Below, piece by piece: positions 19,328-28,479 of a stretch of 64,000 nucleotides of DNA. The notes below the pieces were generated by a model that made no database searches, had not been told where the DNA came from, and saw nothing but the letters and a program-made list of their open reading frames with translations. The stretch comes from Nitrobacter sp. 62-23 (GTDB taxonomy: Bacteria > Pseudomonadota > Alphaproteobacteria > Rhizobiales > Xanthobacteraceae), in the NCBI RefSeq assembly GCF_001897285.1, contig NZ_MKSM01000131.1, forward strand, positions 16,887-80,886. The letters run 5' to 3'. Position numbers and translations under genes: made by a program. The number at the start of each line of letters is the position of its first letter. The stretch's first letter is position 1.

Positions 19328-21178
19328 TTATGTCCCGCGGCTGCGCTTCAGCGCGCCGTTGAGCAGCGCACGATAAAGCCTGTCCGAAAACCTGTTCGGA
19401 TGATCGAGCCCCATGCGCGCCAGCGCGGGCTGCATCGACGCATCGCCGGGGCGCAATCCCTCCATCAGCAAACCGGCGAGAGCCAATGGCGAGCGCGATG
19501 CATCGCGCAAGGATTCGAGCGCGGGGATCAGCCGCTGCTCGACTTCGGTGAAATCGCTGCCGAACGGAAACGGCGGCAACAGGCCAGCCGCCTGCGCGGG
19601 CTTCAGCGCGGCGGCGATACGCGCTGGCGTATTGTCGCAATGCACTGCCGGAATCCGGTGATCGCGCGGCAGCTTTCCGGCGTCGATCGCCTGCCGCATC
19701 AACTGGTCCTGGAAACGCGAGTCCGCGACGTTGAGCATCGCCGCGATCACCTCGGCATCCGACTTGCCACGCAGATCCGCCACGCCGTATTCGGTGACGA
19801 CGATATCGCGCAGGTGGCGCGGGATAGTGCCATGACCATAGGACCAGCGGATGTTGGACACCACGCCGTGCTTCTCGCGCCGCGTCGATTCCAGCGTGAG
19901 GATCGAGCGCGCGCCCTCGAGCGCGAAGGCCTGCGCGACGAAATTGTACTGCCCGCCGACGCCGCTCACCACCTGGCCGTTGTCGAGACCGTCGGAGATC
20001 GCGGCGCCCATCAGCGTCGTCATCATGGCGTTGTTGACGAAGCGCGCATCGACGCGAGCACGGCGCCTGGCGGCCTCGTCGCCGTAAAGTTCATTGGTGA
20101 AGGACACCGCCGTCATCTGGATGCGCGCGCGCTGCGCGGGCGTCATCTCGCGCAAGGCGCGGTAGAACGATTGCGGGCCCAGAAAGAACGCGCCGTGCAG
20201 AACCGCGCCATCGACCTCGCGCCTGAGCACGCCGGCCTCGATCAGCCCGAGGAACGCCTCGAACACCATTTCGCTGACGCCATAAAGCCCGGTTGCGAAC
20301 GGCGCGGTTTCTTTCATCGCGCTGTTCGGCGCAAGCCGCGCCGCGATGTCGCGAAAACGCGCATTATCACGGTGGCGAATAATCAGGCTTTGCGCCAGCG
20401 CATCGCCGACCTGGCCGATGCCGATCTGCAACGTGCCGCCGTCCTTGATCAGCCCCGCCGCGTGCAGGCCGATGGCGTATTTGGTATCCGACACAGGCTC
20501 GGACGGCGGCGCGAACAGCGGAAAATCGGTCTCGGAGCTGTCCAGGATGGCGCTGAATTCGCTGGCCGGCAGATCGCCGGCGCCGGGCATGAACGGCAGT
20601 TGCGAATTGACCTGCCCCACCAGCTTGAACGACGCCCGGCCCGCGGCGCGGGCGCGCAGGAGATCGAGCGTGGTGTCGGTGTTGCAGCTCAGACTGTAGC
20701 GCGTCTCGCCGTTTACGACGCGTTTGGCCACCAGCTGGGTGATGACGTTGAGACCACGGTCGAGGATGTAGGATGCGGCGTGGGTGTAATTGGCGGCGAT
20801 GTAGTGCTGCTGGGCATAGGCGTTGCGCAGCCACTTGCCCGCCAGGAAGAAGAATTCGGTGACCTCGATGTTCGGCGGCAGTTCGCCTTTGTGCAAGGCG
20901 GCGGCGTAATCGAGGTCGGGCCAGCCGCCGAACAGGCGCTCGATCACCGGGGCGATGAATCGCTTTTCCAATTCATTCGACGGCCGCGGTTTCTCCAGCG
21001 TCAGCGCCGAGAAGAAAGTCAGGTCGAGACTGCGATCGGCTGCGGCGCGCTGGTAGAGCGCATTGATGATGTGGTTGGCCTTGCCGAGCGCGAGCGGCAA
21101 TCCCACCACCAGACGTGGACCGATGTCACGAATGATATCTTCGACGATGGCGGCAGGATCGGTGAAAATTTTGGGCAT
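19328..21178 (-). CDS. Acetyl-CoA hydrolase/transferase family protein
   Basis: A 616-residue protein of the class I CoA-transferase/acetyl-CoA hydrolase family. It acts on short acyl-CoAs, either as hydrolase or as CoA transferase. The N-terminal Rossmann-like part carries LVVGLPLALGKANHIINALYQRA. The C-terminal domain carries GIGQVGDALAQSL, GVGGQYNFVAQAFALEGARSI and VVTEYGVADLRGKSDAEV, all typical of the family. It is longer than classical Cat1/AarC (about 500), as in the subset labelled acetyl-CoA hydrolase C-terminal domain. I start at the ATG 21178; a TTG two codons upstream is less likely. It is in line with, and 76 bp downstream of, threonine ammonia-lyase. Confidence 0.87.
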   Translation of the reverse strand: MPKIFTDPAAIVEDIIRDIGPRLVVGLPLALGKANHIINALYQRAAADRSLDLTFFSALTLEKPRPSNELEKRFIAPVIERLFGGWPDLDYAAALHKGELPPNIEVTEFFFLAGKWLRNAYAQQHYIAANYTHAASYILDRGLNVITQLVAKRVVNGETRYSLSCNTDTTLDLLRARAAGRASFKLVGQVNSQLPFMPGAGDLPASEFSAILDSSETDFPLFAPPSEPVSDTKYAIGLHAAGLIKDGGTLQIGIGQVGDALAQSLIIRHRDNARFRDIAARLAPNSAMKETAPFATGLYGVSEMVFEAFLGLIEAGVLRREVDGAVLHGAFFLGPQSFYRALREMTPAQRARIQMTAVSFTNELYGDEAARRRARVDARFVNNAMMTTLMGAAISDGLDNGQVVSGVGGQYNFVAQAFALEGARSILTLESTRREKHGVVSNIRWSYGHGTIPRHLRDIVVTEYGVADLRGKSDAEVIAAMLNVADSRFQDQLMRQAIDAGKLPRDHRIPAVHCDNTPARIAAALKPAQAAGLLPPFPFGSDFTEVEQRLIPALESLRDASRSPLALAGLLMEGLRPGDASMQPALARMGLDHPNRFSDRLYRALLNGALKRSRGT

Positions 21179-21254
21179 CAGCAAATGGTCCGCATGTCGA
21201 TCGGCGCGCTTTCCCGCCTTGCAAGCTACGGCCCTAGCCGCAGCAATACCATCG

Positions 21255-22511
21255 TCATTCGTTCAAATCCCGTGACAGCACCAGCCGGTCGCGGCGACGC
21301 GCTCTCACGCCTTTTGCTTCCAGGCCGGCAACGATGGCGCTGCCGTGCGCGGTGTCCTGCGCCTCGATCACCAGTTCGACCTCGGTCATGTTGGCGGACA
21401 GCGCGCTGAACAGGCGCTGATGCTGCACCTCGACGATGTTGCCGCGGAGTTCTGCGATGATGCAGGCGAGTTCGGCCAGCGCGCCCGGCTTGTCGGATAT
21501 CTCCACCACGAGGTCGATCAGCCGGCCATCGCGCACCAGCCCGCGCATCAGGACATTGGCGAGCGTGCGCGTGTCGATGTTGCCGCCGGAAATGATCAAC
21601 CCGACTTTCCGCCCCACAAACCGGGCAGGATTGCTCATCAGCGCCGCGAGCGCCGCCGCGCCCGCGCCTTCCGTCACGGTCTTCTCGATCTCCAGCATCT
21701 GGATAACGGCCTTTTCGATCAGGCGCTCCGCCACCGTCATCACCTCGATGCCATATTCGCGCAGGATCGCCAGCGGCAGCGCGCCGACATCGCGCACCGC
21801 GATGCCTTCGGCGATGGTCGCGCCGCCGACCGAGACCGGGCGTCCGGCGAGATGCTGCGCCACGGCGGCGTAGGACTCCACCTCGACGCCGATCACCTCG
21901 ACGGCCGACGCATGGTTCGCCGCCGCGATCGCGCAGCCCGCGACCAGTCCTCCGCCACCCACCGGCGTCAGGATGCAGTCGAGCGTCGGCTGATCCTCCA
22001 GCATCTCGATCGCCACCGTGCCCTGCCCCGCGATCACGGCCGGATCGTTGTAAGGATGGACAAAGACGAGATTTTCGTCCGCGGCCAGTTGCCGGGCAAA
22101 GGCGGCGGATTCCGCCAGAATCTCGCCCTCGAGCCGAACCCGCGCCCCGAGCTTCCTCGTCCGCGACACCTTCACGAACGGCGTCGATTTCGGCATCACG
22201 ATCGTGGCGGCGATGCCGAGGTTGTGGGCGTGATAGGCGACGCCCTGGGCGTGGTTGCCGGCGGACATGGCGATGACGCCGCGCTTCGCCTCCTCAGGCG
22301 ACAGCGTGAGCAGCTTGTTGGCGGCGCCGCGCTCCTTGAAGGAAGCGACGAACTGCTGGTTTTCCAGTTTTAACCAGACCTCGGCGCCGCTGATATCGGA
22401 CAGCGTGCGCGAATGAACCAGGGGCGTGCGGATCACCCGGCCGGCGAGACGGTCCGCGGCCGCCCGCAGATCCGCCGCGCCGATGGATTTGCCGTGCTCT
22501 GCATCGCTCAT
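21255..22511 (-). CDS. ilvA: Threonine ammonia-lyase (threonine dehydratase)
   Basis: A 418-residue PLP enzyme converting threonine to 2-oxobutanoate, the precursor for isoleucine and a source of propionyl-CoA. The PLP lysine lies in VASFKERGAANKL near residue 59. The phosphate-binding glycine loop is VGGGGLVAGC at about 184, and SAGNHAQG is at about 83. A single C-terminal ACT-like domain (about 330-410, IDLVVEISDKPGALAEL) suggests allosteric control. It is the short form, with one regulatory domain. Whether it is the biosynthetic ilvA or catabolic tdcB type cannot be settled from sequence alone. Confidence 0.9.
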   Translation of the reverse strand: MSDAEHGKSIGAADLRAAADRLAGRVIRTPLVHSRTLSDISGAEVWLKLENQQFVASFKERGAANKLLTLSPEEAKRGVIAMSAGNHAQGVAYHAHNLGIAATIVMPKSTPFVKVSRTRKLGARVRLEGEILAESAAFARQLAADENLVFVHPYNDPAVIAGQGTVAIEMLEDQPTLDCILTPVGGGGLVAGCAIAAANHASAVEVIGVEVESYAAVAQHLAGRPVSVGGATIAEGIAVRDVGALPLAILREYGIEVMTVAERLIEKAVIQMLEIEKTVTEGAGAAALAALMSNPARFVGRKVGLIISGGNIDTRTLANVLMRGLVRDGRLIDLVVEISDKPGALAELACIIAELRGNIVEVQHQRLFSALSANMTEVELVIEAQDTAHGSAIVAGLEAKGVRARRRDRLVLSRDLNE

Positions 22512-22839
22512 TGTCGTCCCCTGTGAGTGGTCGAACGCGGGTTTATGCTACCTGCGGGAAATTCGAAACAGGTATCGTCGGCGGCCTCGCCTTGTCCGCG
22601 CGAGGCGGAGATCATGGAAAATAGCGGGTCCAGGCCAGATTCTCGGGGACCTCGGCTATCGCCGAAGACCGAAGGCCTGATTTCGCGCAAAAAGCATACC
22701 GGCGCATTAATATTTGCGGATGCTGCGACCACAACAGCCCGGCGTCGGGAAGCCATCACCCCGCCCGGGGGCGGGAGCGGCGCATGCAAACGGCATCCGC
22801 CGCCGCCCATGATTGACGTGCTGAACGCAAGGAGTTCGA
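22512..22839. other. 328-bp gap between divergent genes
   Basis: This is the upstream region of threonine ammonia-lyase (minus) and the small membrane protein (plus). I see no repeat and no recognisable operator. An AAGGAG ribosome-binding site for the plus-strand gene lies at its right edge. Confidence 0.5.
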
Positions 22840-23127
22840 ATGTCCGCCATTGATCCTTTGACCGCTGCGGGTGTCGTGCTGGCCACCGCGGCGACCGACG
22901 CCGTCTATGTGATGTTCACCGCTGCCGTCGTGGCGCGGCGGCGGGTGCCGGCGGCGACCTGGAGCAGCGTCTGGTACCTGCTCTCGTCCTTCGCCGTGAT
23001 CAGCTATACCGAGAACTGGATCTATGTGGTCTTCGCCGCGGTCGGCTCCTGGCTCGGGGCGTTCGCGACCATCACCTTCCTGCATCGCCCGCCCGGCGGG
23101 CCGCCGGTCGGCGCGTCGGCGGAGTGA
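22840..23127 (+). CDS. Small integral membrane protein, conserved hypothetical
   Basis: A 95-residue protein with three hydrophobic segments (about 8-30, 42-58 and 61-80) and a short Pro/Gly-rich C-terminus. AAGGAG precedes the start at good spacing. I do not recognise a named family. Similar short proteins occur in Bradyrhizobium relatives, from memory and not searched. It stands alone between a divergent dehydratase and a palindromic repeat. No function is proposed. Confidence 0.7.
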   Translation: MSAIDPLTAAGVVLATAATDAVYVMFTAAVVARRRVPAATWSSVWYLLSSFAVISYTENWIYVVFAAVGSWLGAFATITFLHRPPGGPPVGASAE

Positions 23128-23168
23128 AGGGAGGAAAGACGATTTACGAAATCGTCGATCGTTCTCGC

Positions 23169-23294
23169 CGTCGTTCCGGGGCACGTCGAAGACGCGAACC
23201 CGGAATCCAGTAGTCAATAATTCTCGGATTACCGGATTCCCCGATGCGCAATTGCGCATCTGTGATCGCCGCTAATGCGGCGTCCGGAATGACG
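23169..23294. repeat. Palindromic repeat, family R3 (CGTCGTTCCGG ends)
   Basis: Outer arms CGTCGTTCCGG and CCGGAATGACG bound about 126 bp, with inner paired segments (CCGGAATCCAG / CCGGATTCC and TGCGCAATTGCGCA). It lies between the small membrane gene and the end of dnaE2. Confidence 0.7.
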
Positions 23295-23305
23295 TGGGGA
23301 GACTC

Positions 23306-26300
23306 TCAATGAAAATCCCGCGAGCGCGGCAGGATGCGCACATTACGCGGATGGCGGATGCGTTGCGCCGGGTTGTCGGGATGATCACGACGATCATCGT
23401 TGAGCGGCTCGGCCAGCGCAGCCGGCGACGGCAGCGGATGTCGTGAGACAAGCGCGTCATTCGCCAGATGCATCAACTCCGTGGAGCGGTCGGTCAGTTG
23501 ATCCGCGACCAGATGCACGACCTGCTCCGGGCTGCTCTGGATAGTGCCCTCCACTTCGATCAGCCGCGCGCCCATCACCTCCTTGCGATAACGCTCCATG
23601 ATTTTTGGCCACACCACGATATTGGCGATGCCGGTCTCGTCCTCCAGCGTCATGAACACGACGCCCTTGGAACTGCCCGGCCGCTGCCGCACCAACACGA
23701 CACCCGCGCATTTGACGCGGCGCTTATCGTTGGCATGCGAGACCTCCACGCAACTCACCACGCGCTCGCGAGTGAACATCGCGCGCAGAAACTCCATCGG
23801 GTGCCCCTTCAGCGACAGCCGCACGGTCTGATAATCGGCAACCACCTGCTCAGACAGCGGCATCTCGGGCAGCGGCGCAGCATGTTCGTCCGGCAGTTCG
23901 CGCGCGGCGGCGCTCTCGAACAATGGCAGCGGCACATCGTCCGGAAGGCGGCGCACCGCCCACAGCGCCGCGCGGCGGTCGAGCCCGAGCGAGCGAAAGG
24001 CGTCGGCATCGGCCAGCAGGATCAGTGCGCGCTTCGGCAGCTTCGTATCGCGGGCGAAGTCCTCAATCGAAGTGAAAGGACGGCGCTGACGCGCGGCGAC
24101 GATCCGCTCGCCCCAGTCGGAGCAAGTGATCTCGTCATAGCCGGGCATAACCGTTCGAAGAACGGCGTCGCTGCGCTCGCCTATGTCCCGGCCATCCACG
24201 TCTCGGCATCCGTCATGTTTTAAAGACGTGGATGCCCGGCCCAAGACCGGGCATGACGGGAGCGTTGATCTGGTTGCATCCTTATCGACCCACTTGAACC
24301 CGTCGATCTGGCGGAAGCCGAGCCGCACCGCGTGATACGCGCTCCCGCACTCCTCCAAAATGTTCTGCGAATGGCTGAACGAAACATCGATGGGCCGCAC
24401 CTCGACGCCGTTCTTGCGGGCATCGCCCACGATCTGCGCCGGCGCATAAAAACCCATCGGCTGCGAATTCAGCAAGGAGCAGCAAAACGCGTCGGGATGA
24501 AAATGCTTCAGCCACGACGAGACGTAGACGAGCTGTGCAAAGCTCGCCGCATGGCTTTCCGGAAAGCCATAAGAGCCGAATCCCTTGATCTGCTCGAAAC
24601 AGTTTTTCGCGAACACGGGATCGTAGCCGCGCGCGATCATGCTGTTGACCATCTTCTCCTGAAAGGAGCCGATGGTGCCTACGTTGCGGAACGTCGCCAT
24701 GGCGCGGCGCAGGCCGTTGGCTTCTTCGGAGGTGAACTTCGCAGCGACGATGGCGATGCGCATCGCCTGTTCCTGAAATAACGGCACGCCCAGCGTGCGC
24801 TTCAGAACATTCCGCAATTCATCCTTGTCGCCGCCTTTCGGATAGGGATAGTCGATTGCCTCGGGATCCATGGCGCGCCGCTTCAGGTAGGGATGCACCA
24901 TGTCGCCCTGGATCGGGCCGGGACGGACGATGGCGACCTCGATGACGAGATCGTAGAACGTGCGCGGCCTCAAGCGCGGCAACATGTTCATCTGCGCCCG
25001 GCTCTCGACCTGGAATACGCCGATGGATTCGCCACGGCACAGCATGTCGTAGACCGGCTTCTCATCCTGCGGGATCGTCGCCAATTCCCATCGCTCGCCC
25101 TTGTGATCCGCGATCAGGTCAAAGCACTTGCGGATGCAGGTCAGCATGCCGAGAGCGAGCACATCGACCTTCATCATCCGTAATGCGTCGACATCGTCCT
25201 TGTCCCACTCGATGAAGGTGCGCTCGTCCATCGCCGCATTCCCGATCGGCACGTAAGTGTCGAGCCGGTCCTGCGTCAGCACGTAGCCGCCGACATGCTG
25301 CGACAGATGACGCGGAAAGCCGATCAACTCGGTAGCGAGTTCGACGGCACGGCGCACCATCGGGTTGTGCGGATCGAACCCGGCCTGCCTGACCTGCATG
25401 TCGCTGACATCATCGCCCCAGCTTCCCCAGACCGTATCCGCAAGCGCCGCGGTCACATCCTCGGTCAGGCCCAGCGCCTTGCCCACGTCGCGGATGGCGC
25501 TGCGTGGCCGATAGTGGATGACGGTGGCGATGATCGCGGCGCGGTGACGGCCATAGCGGCGATAGACATACTGCATGACCTCCTCGCGGCGCGAATGCTC
25601 GAAATCGACGTCGATATCGGGCGGCTCCAGCCGTTCCTTGGAAATGAAGCGCTCGAACAGCAGATCGACCTTGGTGGGATCGACGGAGGTGATGCCGAGA
25701 ACGTAACAGACCGCCGAATTCGCCGCCGAGCCGCGCCCCTGACACAGGATGTTCTGCGCGCGCGCCCAGTGCACGATATCATGCACGGTGAGAAAGTAAT
25801 GGGCGTAGTTGAGTTCAGCGATCAGGTCCAATTCCTTGCGGAGAACCGTTTTCAGATCTTCATCCGCACCTTTCGGAAAATATTTTTCGACACCTGCCCA
25901 CGTCAGATCCTCCAGATGACGCTGCGCCGTCTTGCCCGGCGGCACCGGCTCGTCGGGATACTGGTATTTGAGCTGGTCGAGCGAAAATTCGATGCGCGAT
26001 GCGAACGCCACGGTTTCGGCGATCGCCTCCGGAATATCGCGAAACAGCAGCGCCATCTCATGTACCGGCTTCAGATGCCGCTCGGCGTTGACTTCCAGCT
26101 TGCACCCGATGGCATCGATGACAGTCTTTTCGCGGATGCAGGTCAGTACATCCTGCAAGGGACGCCGCGCGGGATGATGATACAGCACCTCGTTGGTTGC
26201 GAGCAGCGGCACGCGCGCGGTGGTCGCGATCCGGTGCAATCGCAGCAGACGGCGACGGTCGTCGCCGCGATAGAGCAGGCTTGCCGCGAGCCAGACGCCA

Positions 26301-26773
26301 TCCGCGCTGCTCTGCCGCAATCGCTCCAGCGCTTTAAGCGCGGCCACTGCCTCGAAGCGATGCGGCAAGGCCAGCACGAGACACTGGCCTTCGGCAAACT
26401 CCAGAAGGTCATCCAGTTTCAGGTGACATTCGCCCTTCTCCGCCGCCAGCTTGCCTTTGCTGAGCAACTGACAGAGTCGGCCATAAGCATCGCGATCGCT
26501 GGGATAGACAAGAATGTCCGGCGTCCCATCGATGAACACGAGACGCGAACCGACGAGCAGTTTTGGCTTGTGGTAAACTTTGGGATTTTGCAGCTCGGTA
26601 TAAGCACGCACCACGCCCGCCAGCGTATTGCGGTCGGCAATGCCAATCATCGGAAGGCGCAATTCGCTCGCCTGATGCACATAGTCCTGCGGATGCGAAC
26701 CGCCATGCAGGAACGAGAAATTGGTCATGATGCCGACTTCGGCAAAGGCCGGACTATCGCGCGGATGCTTCAT
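23306..26773 (-). CDS. dnaE2: Error-prone DNA polymerase DnaE2 (with in-frame insertion)
   Basis: A 1155-residue C-family polymerase of the SOS mutasome, used for translesion synthesis with ImuA and ImuB. An N-terminal PHP domain (NFSFLHGGSHPQD) is followed by the polymerase core with PDIDVDFEHSRREEVMQYVYRRYG, which carries catalytic acidic residues. A helix-hairpin-helix region and an OB fold (RVKCAGVVLVRQRPGSSKGVVFMTLEDE) come next. The last residues IRHPRNVRILPRSRDFH are typical. Residues about 833-883 are a palindromic-repeat-derived insertion absent, as I recall, from relatives. The start at 26773 overlaps the imuB stop by ATGA. The insertion could affect activity, but the frame is open throughout. 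Confidence 0.94.
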   Translation of the reverse strand: MKHPRDSPAFAEVGIMTNFSFLHGGSHPQDYVHQASELRLPMIGIADRNTLAGVVRAYTELQNPKVYHKPKLLVGSRLVFIDGTPDILVYPSDRDAYGRLCQLLSKGKLAAEKGECHLKLDDLLEFAEGQCLVLALPHRFEAVAALKALERLRQSSADGVWLAASLLYRGDDRRRLLRLHRIATTARVPLLATNEVLYHHPARRPLQDVLTCIREKTVIDAIGCKLEVNAERHLKPVHEMALLFRDIPEAIAETVAFASRIEFSLDQLKYQYPDEPVPPGKTAQRHLEDLTWAGVEKYFPKGADEDLKTVLRKELDLIAELNYAHYFLTVHDIVHWARAQNILCQGRGSAANSAVCYVLGITSVDPTKVDLLFERFISKERLEPPDIDVDFEHSRREEVMQYVYRRYGRHRAAIIATVIHYRPRSAIRDVGKALGLTEDVTAALADTVWGSWGDDVSDMQVRQAGFDPHNPMVRRAVELATELIGFPRHLSQHVGGYVLTQDRLDTYVPIGNAAMDERTFIEWDKDDVDALRMMKVDVLALGMLTCIRKCFDLIADHKGERWELATIPQDEKPVYDMLCRGESIGVFQVESRAQMNMLPRLRPRTFYDLVIEVAIVRPGPIQGDMVHPYLKRRAMDPEAIDYPYPKGGDKDELRNVLKRTLGVPLFQEQAMRIAIVAAKFTSEEANGLRRAMATFRNVGTIGSFQEKMVNSMIARGYDPVFAKNCFEQIKGFGSYGFPESHAASFAQLVYVSSWLKHFHPDAFCCSLLNSQPMGFYAPAQIVGDARKNGVEVRPIDVSFSHSQNILEECGSAYHAVRLGFRQIDGFKWVDKDATRSTLPSCPVLGRASTSLKHDGCRDVDGRDIGERSDAVLRTVMPGYDEITCSDWGERIVAARQRRPFTSIEDFARDTKLPKRALILLADADAFRSLGLDRRAALWAVRRLPDDVPLPLFESAAARELPDEHAAPLPEMPLSEQVVADYQTVRLSLKGHPMEFLRAMFTRERVVSCVEVSHANDKRRVKCAGVVLVRQRPGSSKGVVFMTLEDETGIANIVVWPKIMERYRKEVMGARLIEVEGTIQSSPEQVVHLVADQLTDRSTELMHLANDALVSRHPLPSPAALAEPLNDDRRDHPDNPAQRIRHPRNVRILPRSRDFH
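24130..24276. repeat. Palindromic repeat (family R2) inserted in frame in dnaE2
   Basis: Inner arms ATGCCCGG (24232-24239) / CCGGGCAT (24247-24254) and outer arms CATCCACGTCT (24193-24203) / AGACGTGGATG (24224-24234) define the element. Left of them is a further CCGGGCAT half-site and AACCGTTCGAAGAACGG. Edges are approximate. It contributes about 50 codons to dnaE2 without a stop. Confidence 0.7.
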
Positions 26774-28479
26774 GCGAACAGCCCGTGCAGGAACCAACGG
26801 AACGTCTGGACTTCACGTTCGTAAGTTCCTTCGCGATAAAGCCAATAACGTACGCCTTCCCTATCCTCGGCACGAAAATAATCACGCGTCAGCGCGCTGC
26901 CATCGGCGCGCGCGACTGCCACCTCGCCTTGTGGCGGATGCAGGCGCATGAATTCATCGTCGGGTTCGGGCGACAAGGGCTGCTCGCAGCGATTCCACCA
27001 TTCCATGGCGATGCGTTCGGGTCCTTCGACGTGTGCAATGAGACACTGGCGATGACGCCATTTGAACTGCGCCGGCGGTCCATCCGGAAACATCGCCGTC
27101 ACCTCGATCGGCTCCGGCGGCGCAAACAAGCGCAGCGGCCGCAGCGGCGGCTCACCCTCGATACGCTCCAACCATTCGGCACGCATGGCCGCCGCAAGAT
27201 GCTGTTGCGCCGGCATCGGGACCGACGCGCGTTCCGGAATGTGGGTGTCCTGCGGCAGGTGCACGACGACGCGATGGCTGCCGATGCGGGCGGCAAGACG
27301 ATCGACCAGCGCCGCCACCTCGTCATTGTCCCTGACATGCGTGTCGAGGTCGCGCTGCTCCTGTATCACGAGATCGGTCCGGACGGCGGACAGCCGCACC
27401 AGGTCGAAGCCGAAGCCGGGATCGAGCGGATCGGCCAGCGCATCGAGCCGCTCGCGGAACAGACGATCGATGGTCTCGCCGCGCGTGACCGGACGTCCGG
27501 TCTCGACGGCAATGACGCGCACCGCACCGTCGGTGCGGAAAAAAACTGCTTCCAGCCGCCGCGCTCCCTTGCCCTGTTTTTCCATCGCGGCGATGAGCGT
27601 GCGCGCAAGGCTCGCCAGCGTCATCGCGATCGCGCCGTCGGTGGCGATCGGCTCGGCGAAGCGTTTCTCGACGATAAAATCCGGCAGCGGCTTGCGCGGG
27701 TTGATCGGCGCATCGCTTTGCCCCAGCGCCTGCTCCAGTAGCGTCGTGAACGCCGATCCGAACCGCGCCGCGATCTCGTGGCGGCCGCGCGCGGCGACAT
27801 CGCCGATGGTTTTCAGCCCGACGCGGCGCAGCCCGCGCGTGATCGCGTCATCCGCACCGAGCGTGAAGACCGGCAGCGCCGCGATCGCTCGGGCCTCCTC
27901 GCCGGGCGCGACGATCCGGCCATGGGCATGGCGCGTCAGCGCCCGTGCGCAGGCCGGCGTGCCGGCGATCGCCGCGCTGACGACAAAGCCCTGCCGCGTC
28001 AGCGCGCCGCACAGCGCATTCATCAGCGCCGCCTCGCCGCCGAACAGATGCGCGCAGCCGGTGATGTCCAGGAGCAGACCATGCGGCGGATCGAGCGCCA
28101 CCAGCGGCGTGAAGCGATCGCACCAGTCGGCGATGCCGCTCAGGGTTTTGCCGTCGGCTATCTCATCGGCATCGAACACGTCGATCTCAGGACAGATCGC
28201 ACGGGCATTGGCCAGCGGCAACCCGACCGCGAGACCAATCCGCGCGGCTGCATCATCCAGCGCGGAGATGACCAGCGCATTGTTCTGTTTGGCGACGACG
28301 ATGCGAGGAAACCTCTTCTCCATCATGGTCGGGCTTGATTGCGAAGCACGACAGGCTTCAACCAGTCCGCCGTAACGCAACAACTCGCGCACGATCCGGT
28401 CGGTCGGCAGACGCGGCAGCCACAGGCTGAGAATACGTCTGCGCACCATGGAACGGGACGTCACGGAAGAGGCACTCAT
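26770..28479 (-). CDS. imuB: Y-family polymerase-like mutasome subunit ImuB
   Basis: A 569-residue DinB-like protein lacking polymerase activity in studied relatives. It bridges the beta clamp to ImuA and DnaE2. The palm-like region starts RRILSLWLPRLPTDR. The FTPLVALDPPHGLLLDITGCAHLFGG segment corresponds to the catalytic palm, and helix-hairpin-helix and little-finger regions follow. The C-terminus has the alphaproteobacterial tail DYFRAEDREGVRYWLYREG. The start at 28479 (MSASSV) is one of several; 28449 (MVRRRI) is also possible. It overlaps imuA by about 122 bp in another frame and dnaE2 by ATGA, so all three genes are one transcript. Confidence 0.9.
   Translation of the reverse strand: MSASSVTSRSMVRRRILSLWLPRLPTDRIVRELLRYGGLVEACRASQSSPTMMEKRFPRIVVAKQNNALVISALDDAAARIGLAVGLPLANARAICPEIDVFDADEIADGKTLSGIADWCDRFTPLVALDPPHGLLLDITGCAHLFGGEAALMNALCGALTRQGFVVSAAIAGTPACARALTRHAHGRIVAPGEEARAIAALPVFTLGADDAITRGLRRVGLKTIGDVAARGRHEIAARFGSAFTTLLEQALGQSDAPINPRKPLPDFIVEKRFAEPIATDGAIAMTLASLARTLIAAMEKQGKGARRLEAVFFRTDGAVRVIAVETGRPVTRGETIDRLFRERLDALADPLDPGFGFDLVRLSAVRTDLVIQEQRDLDTHVRDNDEVAALVDRLAARIGSHRVVVHLPQDTHIPERASVPMPAQQHLAAAMRAEWLERIEGEPPLRPLRLFAPPEPIEVTAMFPDGPPAQFKWRHRQCLIAHVEGPERIAMEWWNRCEQPLSPEPDDEFMRLHPPQGEVAVARADGSALTRDYFRAEDREGVRYWLYREGTYEREVQTFRWFLHGLFA

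Noticed and set aside
19400..21409. A 669-codon frame antisense to the acetyl-CoA hydrolase gene
   Set aside because: Its composition (Arg/His/Ala-rich) is that of an antisense shadow, and the other strand has clear family motifs.
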